Part shown: positions 46,115 to 58,700 of the stretch, one piece after another
Layout: every line of letters begins with the position of its first letter
Position numbering within the stretch: position 1 is the first letter of the stretch
Assembly: GCA_965644295.1 (NCBI GenBank)
Contig: CBFFRP010000178.1
Span: 1-64,000, forward strand
Source of the DNA: Paraphysomonas bandaiensis
Taxonomy: Eukaryota; Chrysophyceae
Length of the DNA: 64,000 nucleotides
Direction: 5' to 3'
Notes under the pieces: generated by a model
Seen by the model: the letters and a program-made list of their open reading frames with translations, nothing else
Told to the model about the DNA's origin: nothing
Database searches by the model: none
Program-made: the position numbers and the translations under genes

Positions 46115-47892
46115 CTATGGAAGTAAAAGATAAGCAAAGGATACTTGATCTTCACCAGTGGGTACCACGGTTAACACATGCTGTCCTATAGGTAACGTAT
46201 CATCAATATCAACGCACAGCCAGGTTTGCGAATCCTTAGGGTTCTTTTGTGTGTACGACAACCTTTTTGCATGACTCGAATCAAACACAAACGAATCTTT
46301 GTTTTCGACGTTCTCTGTCAAGTATAGCTCAGTATCACATTCCCAAAAATTCTTGAAACCTTCGGGGAGTTTTCCCCAATTCCCAGGTGGCTGACACAAA
46401 AAAGAATTTCCAACCTTTCTCACTTGAATGTGTAACGATAACTGTCCATTCTCCTTATTTCCATGCAACATATACTTGAAATCATGATACCCTTGCGATT
46501 TAGCCTTTTTTATTATCTCCGGGTCCGTATGCATTTCAAATATTGATAGCTCAAATCCTTTCGTCCCATCCTTATTGGGTATAACTAAATTCTCTAACGA
46601 GAACTCATTATTCGAACGAGGCTGGAAAGAAGTGTAACAACGCACACCATTATACGGAGAGTCAAATATCGGAGCGGATGGCATATAATGAACTTCAGCC
46701 TTGATATGCTTATCCACGAGTGCTTGGAATCCTTTGAGGTTTTGCTCGGAGTGTGATAGAATCGTGGTGATGGCATCTTTAAATATCAACAGCCAGAAGT
46801 AAGAAAATTGAGCTGCACGAAGTTCATGACCCAATATACTGGGGTGCCAAGGAGCGGAGCAGCAACCCCAGTCTGGAATATATGGGCCATGACATTTGTA
46901 TTCCTCATAATGACCATGGTTCCAGACCTGCATCAACAGCATCAATCACGATACACGTATACTAATAACACTCAATACATAATATATACCTGTATTCCAG
47001 CACCTCTGTATTGATCAATGACATCTACAAGAACATTCCAGTGCTCCCTCACTGCACCTTTATTGACTTCGGTAGCAATTTCCTGGGGCGTATAGAGTAA
47101 AAGATACTTAAATATAAAGACATTTAATGCAACTTTCACCTTAGGATTAGACTGCAGAAATCTGATGCTCTTCTTTTCATCATCCGATATTTTCACAGGT
47201 TTTTTGTCTTTGCAGTCTTCTTCCCTCCAATTCGGCATATATGAGTTTGAAAAAACTACTACGGGACGGGATTTCAACTCCATAGATTGGCGCACAAAGT
47301 GTTCGAAAAGGTCTTTCTTACGGTTGTCTCCTGCGTCGCAGTTGAAACTTTGCTCCCAGTGGATGATATCAGCGTCAGTTCCAGCAAAAGCATTGACACA
47401 TAAATCATAAGGAATGCAAGGATTATTGCCAAGTGCAACATTTCGAGACACTACTTTAATATTCACTGCCTCAAGTGCAGGAGCCATAAGACGACCTGTT
47501 CGTTCAGAGAAAGATTGATTGAATGGTGTATCATGTCCAGCAGTAACAGATGATCCCATCCAACTTATTACAAATTGATTATTAGGAATATTTAATAATC
47601 CTTTTAATATTTTGCTTTGAAATTTTACTCTATATATACATATATATACACACTGTAAGTATATATTATGAATAAACTAGTAGTTAGTATACCTTAAAGT
47701 GTCCCAACTAGATGGTGGCATAGCTACACTTTTTAAAAAATTAGGATAGTTTAATATATTCCATCTAGTAGATAGTGTAGTTAGTATATTGTTAGTAGCT
47801 AGTAGAGAGTTTTGTAATTGAGTAATCTCTGTATGTTTAGTAGCATATGTCATATGAAATAGAATAAGAATAGAATAGATAGATAATTTCAT
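46115..47892 (-). CDS. Secreted SGNH-hydrolase-like protein (GSSVTAGHD)
   Basis: Three exons (47693-47892, 46990-47629, 46115-46927) give 550 residues. The N-terminus MKLSIYSILILFHMTYA is a signal peptide. FVISWMGSSVTAGHD (Ser93/Ser94, followed by the PFNQSF stretch) corresponds to SGNH block I; NVALGNNPCIPYDLCVNAFAG resembles blocks II-III; ADIIHWEQSFN and VVFSNSYMPNW follow. WHPSILGHELRA (His308) in the last exon matches the catalytic-His block. The C-terminal 200 residues are beta-rich and uncharacterised. The GSSVTAGHD form is known to me from uncharacterised algal and stramenopile proteins, so esterase or glycan deacylase activity is inference. A truncated duplicate lies at 37340-38215. 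Exon 1 is very A/T-rich compared with the rest. Confidence 0.8.
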
Positions 47893-48681
47893 TGTGATAT
47901 TAAGTGATAAGAATGAGTGAGTTATATATATATGTATGTATATATAACCCTGAAGCTTAATGGATATCACTCGTATGGGCAGCAGGCATCATATTTTTCG
48001 GAAATATATTGAAGTAAATATTCTCTATATTACTGCAATATAACTACGGCTAGAATACAGACAATTGTTGTCTCAATATTAGAGGCATCTTGGAACAAAA
48101 GGATGCCGATATGCTGTGATATCATGCTTTGAAGGGTCGGGAATATGTTGACCTGGCTATAAAATCCTGGTTTTCTTAGTGTATTTTGTGTTTTGATGAT
48201 AAACAGATTGTATAAACAATGAAAAAAGGGCGATTTTTAGATTGTCGAGATATTTCATTGGTAGAAATCCATATGAACCCATACCACTCTCATATCCCAA
48301 CTTCACGGAGTATCTCCAGTTTTAGAACTCAAAACCGGGATATTTGATATACTACACAAGTTTTCTCAGTGCCTACCGCATACGTACTGTACTATACAGA
48401 GTACAGGTACAGTGTATACAGTATATATATAGCTGAATTCTTAAATATCGAGTATTTTTATAAAGTTGATCCTAAAATCCTACATATCTAGCTTACTGAA
48501 TTAACAAAATGCCATATATTGAGATCTACTCTCACACATTTAAATCAATACAATACAAATATTTAAATCTCATACAATCATACTATAAACACACGACACT
48601 GATAATCTCATATCAATCTTCATTAAAAACAATTGAAATCATTTAAATAAAATTTGATTTTATTCATACTTTATTATAAAA
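47893..48681. other. Divergent intergenic region with repeat copy 6
   Basis: Lies between the SGNH-like gene (-) and POLD2 (+). Apart from the 130-bp repeat at 47983-48110, only A/T-rich DNA is seen, including TAC/GTAC runs near 48390-48430. No gene is recognised. Confidence 0.5.
47983..48110 (+). repeat. ~130-bp dispersed repeat, copy 6
   Basis: Same orientation as 34815 and 43477, with an internal deletion of about 12 bp before the GGATGCCGATA end. Confidence 0.85.
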
Positions 48682-51585
48682 ATGAATGATTTAATGGAAG
48701 TAAGTGAAAATTTCGTATATAGAACAATAGCTACGTCAAGTCCTCTGTATGAACGATACATACTACGAGAGAAGTTATTCACTCAACAATTTTGTAATAT
48801 TTATAATATTCGTTTGAATGAAATGAAGTCTCAATTAAGGTACATGTAACAGAAGGGGTATATATGTATATGTATATTGAGTATATAGAGACATATATAT
48901 ATATATATTGAAGTGCATGCATGCATGCATACATATACATATAGCGAAGTGTGTATGCCTATATGCATATATATATATTGAAGTGCATGCATGCATACAT
49001 ATACATATAGCGAAGTGTGTATGCCTATATGAGTATATATATATTGAAGTGTATGCATACATATAGCGAAGTGTGTATGTCTATATGAGCACATATGCAT
49101 TGAATGTGTGTATACATATACATATAGCGAAGTGTGCCTATATGCATATATATATATTGAAGTGCATGCATGCATACATATACATATAGCGAAGTGTGTA
49201 TGCCTATATGAGTATATATATATTGAAGTGTATGCATACATATACATATAATGAGGCGTGTACACGTATATATGCATACATATATATCCATATATATCAC
49301 ATGAGCCTCATATATACGTCTGTTATCTACAGGAATCACGCTATTAAAAAATGGGGAAATGATACTAAAATATACAGTCAATTAATCGATACAGAATCCA
49401 GTCAAGATGACTGTATAGATAAAACTGCAGTAGTAATTGGGACTATATTTAAAGATTTACGATTACGTCCCTCTGTATGTATGAATATATTCAAATAACA
49501 CTATATAATAGTTATTCTATTATGATTTAGGTATTAACAGAGTATCGTGAGAGTGGACTTGTACCAGATTCAATTGAAAATTTACATTTAAATTATTTTT
49601 CAGAGGTATAACTATAAGTATATATATGTATATAGAACAGCATATATAACAACTACATGGAACTATAGATAACTATCATTATAACTACTTGGTTTAATAT
49701 ATATAATTATAATTACATGATTTAATGGTTATATAATATATGTCACTATAACTATAACTACATATATATAACCCATTCTTCAGGACGATAAAGTATTTCT
49801 AGAGGATGAGTCCGGTCGAATAACTCTAGAGGGTCTTGGAAGTATGAAACACACAATAGTAACTGGTGTTACCTGTGCAATGAAAGGCACTGTTCAAGAG
49901 GGTGGTTCTTTTAAAGTAAGTTTTGGAACACTGAAACCTTTATTATTTTTAATATGTACAGCTATTAGTATTCACTTTGTCTAACTTATATGAATGCATT
50001 ATGGCAACACTATATATACAGAAAATAACGTGATACCTACTTACTTTTTGCAGGTCGAAGACACATGTTTTTATTACGCTCCGGATACTGTTCCGCTGTC
50101 TTCACCCTGTATCTCCCCCAATATAACTCCATCCAGTCGTTTCATTGTTTTAGTGTCTGGTCTTGAACTAGGTAGCACCCCCACTGAAGCCAATTCAATG
50201 CCCTATGAGTTATCTCTTCAATTGCTGGCGGATTTTATTGGTGGAAATTTGGGGGGTGATGATGAAGTCAATTTAGCATCACGTATAGTAAGGTGTGTGT
50301 CGTCTAATGAGCAAGTTGCGGTACTTATCGAATTGCGTATATACATAATTGTTGTATTTTATGATGTATGCCAGTCTGTATGTTATTACGGATAGATGAC
50401 CCAATTGTGCAAGTACACTCTGCATAGTATTCTAAAGTCTGTATATCTTAATCATTTTGGCCTCAAATGTCTCTTCAGGCTAGTGGTGGCTGGGAATTCC
50501 ATGGCTACTATTGATGCGCAATTATTGAGTAACAAGTGAGTCCGTATTACGGCTATATTATCGGTGTAAATCTTTTATCTTTCGTAGACATTTGAACGCC
50601 AAAGAGCAAAACGAAGTTTGTTCACCAGCAAAGCAGGTAGAAAATAATAAGTGGCATGATATGTTGGATTATATAACATTTACTTGTCACGAACTTAACT
50701 GTGTATTAATGCCATGTTCTATAGTTGGACACATTTCTGTGTCAGATACTTTCATCTTGTCCTGTGGACTTGATACCAGGTTGTAAAGATCCCACCAACA
50801 ACAGTCTCCCTCAGCAGGTATTTGCACGTTGGCATCAATGTAGCTACGCTTTTAACTTGGTATCGCAGCCGCTAAATCCTGTTTTACTGCCGAATTCTTA
50901 CCGTTACAACACGTTTACCGCTACCACGAATCCATATGAGTGCATGTTTAATAGGGAGATCGAAAATGGCGACAACAGTTCGTCAGAGCATATTGTTTTA
51001 GTTGGCCACTCTGGTGAACCCGTAGATGATATCGCCCGCCAAACGGTATAATGTTTATACATTATTTATGTGCAATGTGTACAGCGCTCCGCGCTGTAGC
51101 GTTTTATTCATCAGCTTATGTTTGTACACAGCGGACATCTGAGGGCGAAGACTGTAGACAGGCCGCAATTGACATTCTTGGTGATACACTTAAGTGGGGT
51201 CATGTATGTCCAACAGCTCCAGATACTGTACCGTGCTACCCATTCGACAAAACCGATCCGTTTATCATAAAAAATAAACCAAGTATAATGTTTGCAGGGA
51301 ATCAGGTAGATTAGTGATGAGTGTATAGTGACTTCGCGAATCTGTATCTTGTAACTTTAACTTCTTGACACTGTAGGACAAATACGAAACGAGATTGCTT
51401 TCTATTGCGGGGAGTAAAACGCTTCTTGTCAGCATTCCCAAATTCAGTGTTTCGAGGTATAAAGGAATGCCGTTGTGTGTCGCATGGTATTCATTATGCG
51501 GAGAGCGTGTTTTGATTCTTTGCGTAACAGGGAAGCTGTTTTGGTTAACTTGGAGACTTTGGAATCGCACGTGATGCGGTTTTGA
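48682..51585 (+). CDS. POLD2: DNA polymerase delta subunit 2 (p50)
   Basis: Eleven exons (48682-48839, 49333-49474, 49531-49605, 49784-49915, 50054-50292, 50479-50535, 50588-50636, 50725-51045, 51132-51305, 51377-51456, 51531-51585) give 493 residues, close to the usual 430-500. Diagnostic POLD2 segments are SSPLYERYILREKLFTQQF, an OB-fold part (VFLEDESGRITLEG...VTGVTCAMKG), RFIVLVSGLELG, LVVAGNS, LDTFLCQILSSCPVDLIPGC with DPTN, LLPNSYRY with TNPYEC, and the C-terminal HVCPTAPDTVPCYPFDKTDPF. The family has an inactivated phosphoesterase fold and holds the catalytic subunit and p66 together in the replicative polymerase and in Pol zeta. The early exons are A/T-rich. Intron 1 is exceptionally long and contains a minisatellite. 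Confidence 0.95.
48885..49270. repeat. Minisatellite in POLD2 intron 1
   Basis: About six units of 56-67 bp, each with TATATATATTGAAGTGCATG followed by ATACATATAGCGAAGTGTG. The GCGAAGTGTG core occurs at 48944, 49010, 49066, 49127 and 49189, with a decayed copy near 49250. It makes intron 1 about 490 bp, against 50-180 bp for the others. Tyr/His/Ile-rich open frames in it are artefacts. Confidence 0.9.
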
Positions 51586-52131
51586 TGTATTATATACTAC
51601 AGGAGTGAATGGGTGGTATATTTTATCATTGCCGCTGGTTAGGGTTGTGAGTAACTGCAGTAATATAGTATGCTGTATCAATAATAATGCATTAATAGTT
51701 GTCAAATTTGGAAAATTATAGGGTCAGGTGGTTGTTAAGTGTTAAGGTATAACTTTAGCTGAGCACTAAATTGGTTTGACACAGCAACTGATTTCATCTT
51801 GAATTTAGTGTACTTGTAACTCAATTATGTTGCATTGTGCTATATATTGCAGACAGTCATTCACACAATTCACACATATATATATAACCAAGCAGTAGTG
51901 CAACAAGTGTCTCTGCTATAAAACAATTACAAAGTAATATATCTTATTAATAATTTAAAAGTTCAGAAAATTGTTTAAAATATAGGTAATTGTAATTGAT
52001 CATCACCGTATTTGCTATAAAAGTAAAAGCAATGTCGTCATCTTCATAGTGTGCGTCAATTATCGAATAACACTACTCAAAATGTAATTGCAAAAAGTAG
52101 CAACTGGCTACCTGATATGCAGCATATGTTT
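51586..52131. other. Spacer between convergent POLD2 and Hsp101
   Basis: 3' flanks of two convergent genes, A/T-rich. No additional gene is recognised. Confidence 0.5.
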
Positions 52132-54801
52132 TCAGAACGCTTCTTCGCCCATAGAATCATCCGTATGTCCGGCATTTTCGTTTCGTACCACGGTAAAAGC
52201 AAGCGTATTGAGCGTATTATCGGCACTGATGAGCACTCTGCTGTGGTTCGGAATAGTACCGGCAAACATTCCGCGACTGATTTTCGTTACTAGATGTTTC
52301 TCCATATATCGACGAAGCGGTCGGGCGCCATACGCGGGGTCGTACGACTGCTGTAGCACAAAATCAATAGCTGAGTCATCCATAGCAAGCTGGATATCTC
52401 TATCCACAAGTCTCGAGGCGATAAGACGAAGGTTCATATCTATAATATGGCGTAGCTGCTGCAGCCCCAGAGGATTGAACATAATTATGTCATCCAATCT
52501 ATTTAAGAACTCTGGTCGGAAGTTCATCTTAACCTGTTGCATAACGGCTTCTCTTGTTGCATCAGTGATACCACCGTTGGCACCTGAGGTTAGTAGCAAC
52601 TCCGCTCCAATATTGGACGTGAGTATAATAATTGTGTTCGTGAAGTCAACAGTCTTTCCAGTAGAATCAGTAAGCCTACCGTCATCAAGAACTTGCAACA
52701 AAATGTTCATAACATTACGATGAGCCTTTTCAATTTCATCAAACAGAACCACGTTGTATGGGCGCCGACGAACAGCTTCTGTCAATTGACCACCTTCATC
52801 ATGGCCTACATAACCTGGAGGTGCCCCAATTAGTCGTGCCACACTGTGCTCTTCCATATACTCTGACATGTCTATGCGAACGACATGCTTATCGTCATCG
52901 AAAAGCTCTCCGGCTAAAGCTTTAGCAAGTTCAGTTTTGCCAACTCCAGTTGGTCCAAGGAATAAAAATGAACCCAATGGCTGAGTAGGTCTAGACATGC
53001 CTGATCTCGAACGTAGAACAGCATCTGAGATTGCGTCAATCGCATCTTCTTGTCCCACCACACGGGCTCGAAGTGTCTCGGGTAGATTGAGGAGGCGCTG
53101 GTTCTCTGCTTGTGAAAGTTTACTTGTAGGTATTCCCGTCCAACGAGAAACTACATCAGATATCTGCTCTGGTCCGACTACATCTATTACCAACTTTCCA
53201 GCTCCCGTTCCGTCTAATTCCATCTCCATTTCACGTTTTTGCTGCTCATCCAAGGCCCGTTTTGCTTTCTTAATTGCTTCTTCCACGCTAGGAATAGCAT
53301 AGTACTTGAGATCAGCCGCAATATCCATATTTCTTTTACGTTCTGCATCTTGAAGTTTAAATTTCAGTCCGTCCAACTTTTGTTGCAGTTCGTTCAACTC
53401 TCTGACCTTTTCTCTTTCCATGTCCATGCGGGCTAGTAGTGGACGCAGTTCCTCATGAACTTTTGAAAGTTCAGCTTGAACCTCTGATAAGCGCTGAACA
53501 GAACCCTTGTCCTTTTCCTTGCGTAATGCACGTTCTTCCACTTCAAGTTGAAGGCGTTTACGCTCAAGTTTATCGATTACATCAGGTTGAGAATCGAGCT
53601 GTACACGAACGCTTGCACATGCCTCGTCTATACAGTCAATAGCTTTATCTGGTAGCTGCCTGTTAGTGATGTATCGATGCGACAGCTTTACTGCGGACAC
53701 TAAAGCGGAGTCACGGATGCGCACTCCATGGTGGACTTCATATTTATCTTTCAGACCACGCAGAATAGAGATCGTGTCTTCGACACTGGGCTCACCGACA
53801 TACACCTGTTGGAAGCGCCTCTCAAATGCAGCATCCTTTTCAATATATTTACGATATTCCTCCAAGGTAGTCGCACCAATGCACTTTAGCACCCCTCTAG
53901 CTAACATAGGTTTAAGTAAATTGGCTGCATCCATTGCCCCAGATGTCTTTCCAGCTCCCAGCACAAGATGGAGCTCGTCAATGAAGAGGATAATATTTCC
54001 CTCTGCATTTTCAATGTCCTGCAGCACAGCCTTCAGGCGCTCTTCGAATTCGCCCTGATATTTTGCACCGGCGATTAGGGCCCCCATATCAAGTGAAAAT
54101 AGGCGACACTGAAGCGACTCTGGGACATCTCCTTTCAAGATACGCTGTGCAAGACCCTCCACTATAGCTGTCTTACCGACTCCAGGTTCACCAATGAGGC
54201 AAGGATTGTTCTTTCTACGCCTGGCCAATACACCAATCACACGTCGTATTTCATCGTCCCGACCAATGACAGGATCAAGTGATCCTTTTTCCGCAGCAGC
54301 TGTAAGATCTTGAGCATATTTCGATAGTGCATCATATGTATTCTCTGCTGTACGAGAGGTCACTTTACGATTACCACGTACACTCTTGATAGCATCTTCT
54401 AATGCACTACGACTCACTCCAAAAGCACTTTGTATATCCCTTATAACACATAAACCAAGTAATAAATGATCAACTGCAATATGTGAATCATTATTCTTTT
54501 TTTGTATTTCTTCACTAGATATGATGACTTTAGTAAAATCAGATGATGGTGGAACTGATTGTGGAGGTGGGGATTGTGATGGTGCCTTCTGTATGATCTT
54601 TTGAATTGTTTCAATGACTAATAATGGATCTCCACCTGCTCTTTTCAGACAATTGTATGCAAGTTTATGATCATCTTGTAGTAATGCTAATGCTAAATGA
54701 GCTGGAAGTAATTGAGTATTACCATGTGATTTTGCAAGATCAATTGATGAATTAATAATCTCAGTTGATCTTTCAGTAAAATTTTCTGAATTCATACTCA
54801 T
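52132..54801 (-). CDS. HSP101: Hsp101/Hsp104 (ClpB-type) disaggregase
   Basis: Single exon, 889 residues. It has an N-terminal Clp repeat domain (about 1-145), NBD1 with Walker A GEPGVGKT (204-211) and Walker B FIDE (273-276), the coiled-coil middle domain (about 410-530, rich in Lys/Glu/Arg), and NBD2 with Walker A GPTGVGKT (616-623), pore loop GYVG (663-666) and Walker B VLFDE. A C-terminal AAA lid domain includes [14 protein letters not shown]. It lacks an organellar transit peptide and ends with an acidic DDSMGEEAF tail, as in cytosolic Hsp101/Hsp104. Such proteins thread aggregated protein through a hexameric pore with Hsp70. No intron is needed, so this is the longest unbroken reading frame in the window. 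Head-to-head with Sec8. The first 150 codons are much more A/T-rich than the rest. Confidence 0.97.
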   Translation of the reverse strand: MSMNSENFTERSTEIINSSIDLAKSHGNTQLLPAHLALALLQDDHKLAYNCLKRAGGDPLLVIETIQKIIQKAPSQSPPPQSVPPSSDFTKVIISSEEIQKKNNDSHIAVDHLLLGLCVIRDIQSAFGVSRSALEDAIKSVRGNRKVTSRTAENTYDALSKYAQDLTAAAEKGSLDPVIGRDDEIRRVIGVLARRRKNNPCLIGEPGVGKTAIVEGLAQRILKGDVPESLQCRLFSLDMGALIAGAKYQGEFEERLKAVLQDIENAEGNIILFIDELHLVLGAGKTSGAMDAANLLKPMLARGVLKCIGATTLEEYRKYIEKDAAFERRFQQVYVGEPSVEDTISILRGLKDKYEVHHGVRIRDSALVSAVKLSHRYITNRQLPDKAIDCIDEACASVRVQLDSQPDVIDKLERKRLQLEVEERALRKEKDKGSVQRLSEVQAELSKVHEELRPLLARMDMEREKVRELNELQQKLDGLKFKLQDAERKRNMDIAADLKYYAIPSVEEAIKKAKRALDEQQKREMEMELDGTGAGKLVIDVVGPEQISDVVSRWTGIPTSKLSQAENQRLLNLPETLRARVVGQEDAIDAISDAVLRSRSGMSRPTQPLGSFLFLGPTGVGKTELAKALAGELFDDDKHVVRIDMSEYMEEHSVARLIGAPPGYVGHDEGGQLTEAVRRRPYNVVLFDEIEKAHRNVMNILLQVLDDGRLTDSTGKTVDFTNTIIILTSNIGAELLLTSGANGGITDATREAVMQQVKMNFRPEFLNRLDDIIMFNPLGLQQLRHIIDMNLRLIASRLVDRDIQLAMDDSAIDFVLQQSYDPAYGARPLRRYMEKHLVTKISRGMFAGTIPNHSRVLISADNTLNTLAFTVVRNENAGHTDDSMGEEAF

Positions 54802-55643
54802 CTTTAATGAATATATAGATAAATGTTTAATATGGTTAATAGATTGTGATATTATGAGATTTGATTGTAAGTTTATGACAAGAGTGTAGGATAGAATGTT
54901 CTTTAATATTCACTTACTCATTTATTAACTTCAAATTGAACTTCGTTGGATTGGATTGGACTTTGTATATGTATGAAGTTAGACAGGTGTTTGGGTTCGA
55001 GAAAATTCGATGACTAGAAATTGATGTTGTATAGAATATTCTCATATTATTCCTACACAGCAACTTACGGGTAAGGAACGGATAGAGTACGATCCGGTAA
55101 ATATTTGAACGGGTTGTTCGAAAGGTTTTAATACAGTGGTAGTTCTTTTACTACAGTTGTCTCAAATTCGGGGGTAGATATGTACTCTCCTACTTCATGT
55201 ATGACGACCAGTAGAAAAGTACATATATAAGGTACTGAAGTACAAGGATAGATATACATCCAAGTACGTACGTAGTATGTGCTCTATATACATCTGGACA
55301 TACACCTACAGGTACAGCTGTATATATCTCCATATATACAGATATATACAGATATACTGGTGGTGATCGATTTTATTCATTAAAAAGTCACTTTTTTTCA
55401 CTTTTCACTGAGAAAACGATGAAATTAATGATGCACACAACTCAATAAAAGTACCATCCCCAGTACATGTATATATGTCATATATGGAGATTTGCGTATA
55501 TATACACACTACGAACCACCCCCTGCTGTATATACAGATAGATACGACAGAGTAAACTAGAGAAATCAAAGTAACTCTACATACATACACACTCAAATCA
55601 TACAATCTTAATAATAGAACACTCTATATAATCCATACTCAAG
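54802..55643. promoter_or_regulatory. Divergent Hsp101/Sec8 promoter region
   Basis: An 840-bp A/T-rich region between two divergent starts. It contains TTGAACGGGT near 55108, matching the motif array at 19150-19310, plus ACGGGT-like variants (TTACGGGTAAGG near 55068). The second copy of the 55-bp TCGATTTTATT repeat lies at 55367-55422. I recognise no canonical heat-shock element array. Confidence 0.4.
55367..55422 (+). repeat. TCGATTTTATTCRTTAAAAA repeat, copy 2
   Basis: Near-identical to 31050-31104, with the same order of blocks and a few substitutions. Both copies follow a TATACTGG(T/G)GGTGGT-like stretch, so the shared unit may begin upstream. Confidence 0.7.
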
Positions 55644-55766
55644 ATGTCATTATTACAAGATGATAATGATACGATACAATTTTTTAATGAATTAGAAACT
55701 AGTTTAGAAAAAACGATTGAACCACATTATTTTGATATTCCACGTAGATTTAGGTACATACATACA

Positions 55767-55797
<31 letters not shown>

Positions 55798-58700
55798 TCA
55801 TAATAATATTTATATAGATATTTAATTGAAGTTATTGAAGTTATGGGAAAAAAGATTGAACAAAAATCATGTGGTGGTGAAGATCCATTACTCTCATTAC
55901 ATGTATGGATGAGTATATATATATATAACTATCATATACTTCTAACGATATGTATGTATATGTATATATAGAGTCAGAATCCAGCATATAATGAATTGTT
56001 ACAAAAGAGAACATTTATTAATGAAGTAATTGAAGAAATTGTTACTTTTCAACATGGTAAGTACAGTATGTATGTGAAGTTTCACATTGAGTGGTGTATG
56101 TGTTTTAGGATCACTCAACAATAGCGTGGAAACAATGGGTGACGTAATCAGCGCTTATTGCAAGTAATTACTAGTTCATTTACGGATACCGCTTATACAC
56201 TGACAATATAATTTGCTTTATGTGTGTTCAGATCTAAGGACGAAGTGTCAACTATGCGTGAATCCATACGCGAAATAAAGTCAGTTTTAACATCAAAAAA
56301 AACCGGTCAAACTGATATTAAGAAGTTATGGCTTGCGAAAACGGAGCTCGAAGAATCTATACGAATGCTGAACAAAATTGAAGTACTCAAAGATGCTCCA
56401 TCCAGGGTACAGCTCCTGACCAACCAGAACCGATACCTTGCAGCTGTTACTACGTTGAATACTTCAGTTGATAACATGTTTGATGCGGTGAGTGTGGATG
56501 ACTGACAATCAGCTTAAGTATACTTGCTGTTATTATACTGACACGTCATAAAGCATCGTGTGACAATAATACCATTTATTGATGTGTTGCGTTGATAGGA
56601 TTTCATGGATATTGATGCCTTAGCACCAGTGAGAGAGCAGTTGTTAGAATTAAAAGGCAGACTGTTGGAAAGAATGGCAGATGAACTCAAGGACGCAATT
56701 GTAGGTGCGTATTGAATTTCGAAGTCATAGGTAGATTCAAACATCAGCATCTGTGCTCGTACTACTGTGTGATATAGGATGATTTTATGTTCTCTATCTG
56801 CGGTTATCAATCTGCATATTCTAGGTGTCAATGCAAAGCACATGGCTGGTTTTTCGTCTAGAAAACCTTCGTCTGCATCCAGAAGCGGCATTGACGATGA
56901 CGCTACTGAATCTATTCTGGAGAGTGAAGCTGGGATATCAGACCACAGGTTTGGATTTAGTTCTTATATTGAAGTACTGTATGCATGGGTTACTACGGTA
57001 TTGTAAATATATACACCATATTCGGAGTTTCAGTGTGCCCATGTACATGACTTTGGTTTATAGCGTACTTGCTATAGTGACCTATTCTACTCTTGATTAT
57101 GCCTTTTGTACACTGGGTGCCATCAGTTTAACGTTATACGCGGTAGTTTTGACACGAAAACAACCGTGTGTAACACTTGTCAATTTTTGTTAGGTCAGAG
57201 GCTGGTAGAAGCCTGTACAACGGATCTCAACCTGATATTTCGGAGCAACGACCACCGAGAGGTTCGAGCAGAGCCCCTATGAGCGCACTTAGATCAAACG
57301 TACACTTCACTAAAGCTCCGATAACAAGCAGTAATGTTTGGTCAACAGATCTCAGTGAGGTTAGATTACCGCACTAATATGATAGTAAATTAATGAGCTA
57401 TTGTATGCTACTAAATATACACATGTATCTATCACTGTATGGTGACTACATATATCGCAGGCTACAGAAGCTGCGGAGGCGTCTTTATTAGATCCAAAGG
57501 CTGCAGGGTCCCTTTATATACGCCTTCTTGTCAAAGGAATAGGTAGTCTACACTGCGAAGATGATGCAGAAAGAATGCTTTTCGAGGTACTTTCACCTAA
57601 TACACTGTGTTCGTACGAATACATTTTTATATTTTTTATAGACATGCACTTATTTATACTGATTGTACAGTGAAATGCAGGGTTGTTTATTCCACAAATT
57701 TAGATGTTTCAATAGTTGTTGATTTATATTTTTTGCAGGGTGCCGCAGAGCAGTTTCGAGTTACCATTAGACGTATTAAAGTAATGAGAAAGAAGGCTGC
57801 TGAGGTTGTTGACACCACTTCACCGCCAATCAGCGGCGAGAGCGCCGCCAAATACGATGACGAAGCTCTGACATACAGAAAAAACGTAAGGCGCATAACT
57901 TCTATCTCTTATATGCACGAGCTTTTAGATTGGACACTGTCAATGCATTATGTTGTGCTACCCCTAATATGGTTGAAAGCTAATGCAATCTCCTAAACTT
58001 GATATAATGCATGTATAGATCGCAGAGTTTACAGCGTTCGTGAAAGATATGCTTGACGCTGCTTTTACGATGCTAAAGATGGCCCTATATATCATCAGGC
58101 TTCTCAACCAAAGCAAAAAGTATGGTGTATGAATTAGAATGTCATATGCAATTTTTTTCTCTCTCTGACTTGTATTCAGTTTGATATTCATGTCGAATTT
58201 ACCGCACTATGTCTAGTGTTAATGTGTTGTGCTGCAGATCAACGAGAGGCATTTCGATTATTGAAGATAAGAAGGGCCTAAAAGATAATATAAAAAAGTC
58301 TGTGTTGAATTTGTGGAGTGATGCGCAGGATACTATTGTAGGCGAGCTGTCGAGGCACTTCGTCGAACAGGTGAGCGTTATGTCATGCAACATTAGTTAC
58401 CAAGTATTTGCATAATGGGAAGAAAATGTGGAGCATGTTATTTGTTAGCATTTCTTACCTACATCCAGGCCGTAAAAGATATGTGTGATGATGACCAGAG
58501 CGGTTCGGATTCCAATCATGACAGAGAAGATTTAGACAATCGCATGTTAACGTAAGCCGAATACTGTGGAATATAGTGCATGAAGTGCCCTTTATTAGGA
58601 CAGATAGCGTGATTACAGTATTTATTTTCTTATACGTACCCCTGATAGTGAAGATTTTTCTTTAATACAGTGCATCTCCGCTTCCCATAAATGCTGATGA

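Noticed and set aside
48885-49270. Possible CRISPR-like array
   Set aside because: Units are tandem and contiguous with no unique spacers, and the host is eukaryotic.
48831-49381. Minus-strand frames of 75-148 codons (YIYAYRHTHFAIC repeats)
   Set aside because: Translation of the POLD2 intron minisatellite, not a gene.
52088-54058. Plus-strand open frames of 65-211 codons
   Set aside because: Antisense shadows of the single-exon Hsp101 gene.
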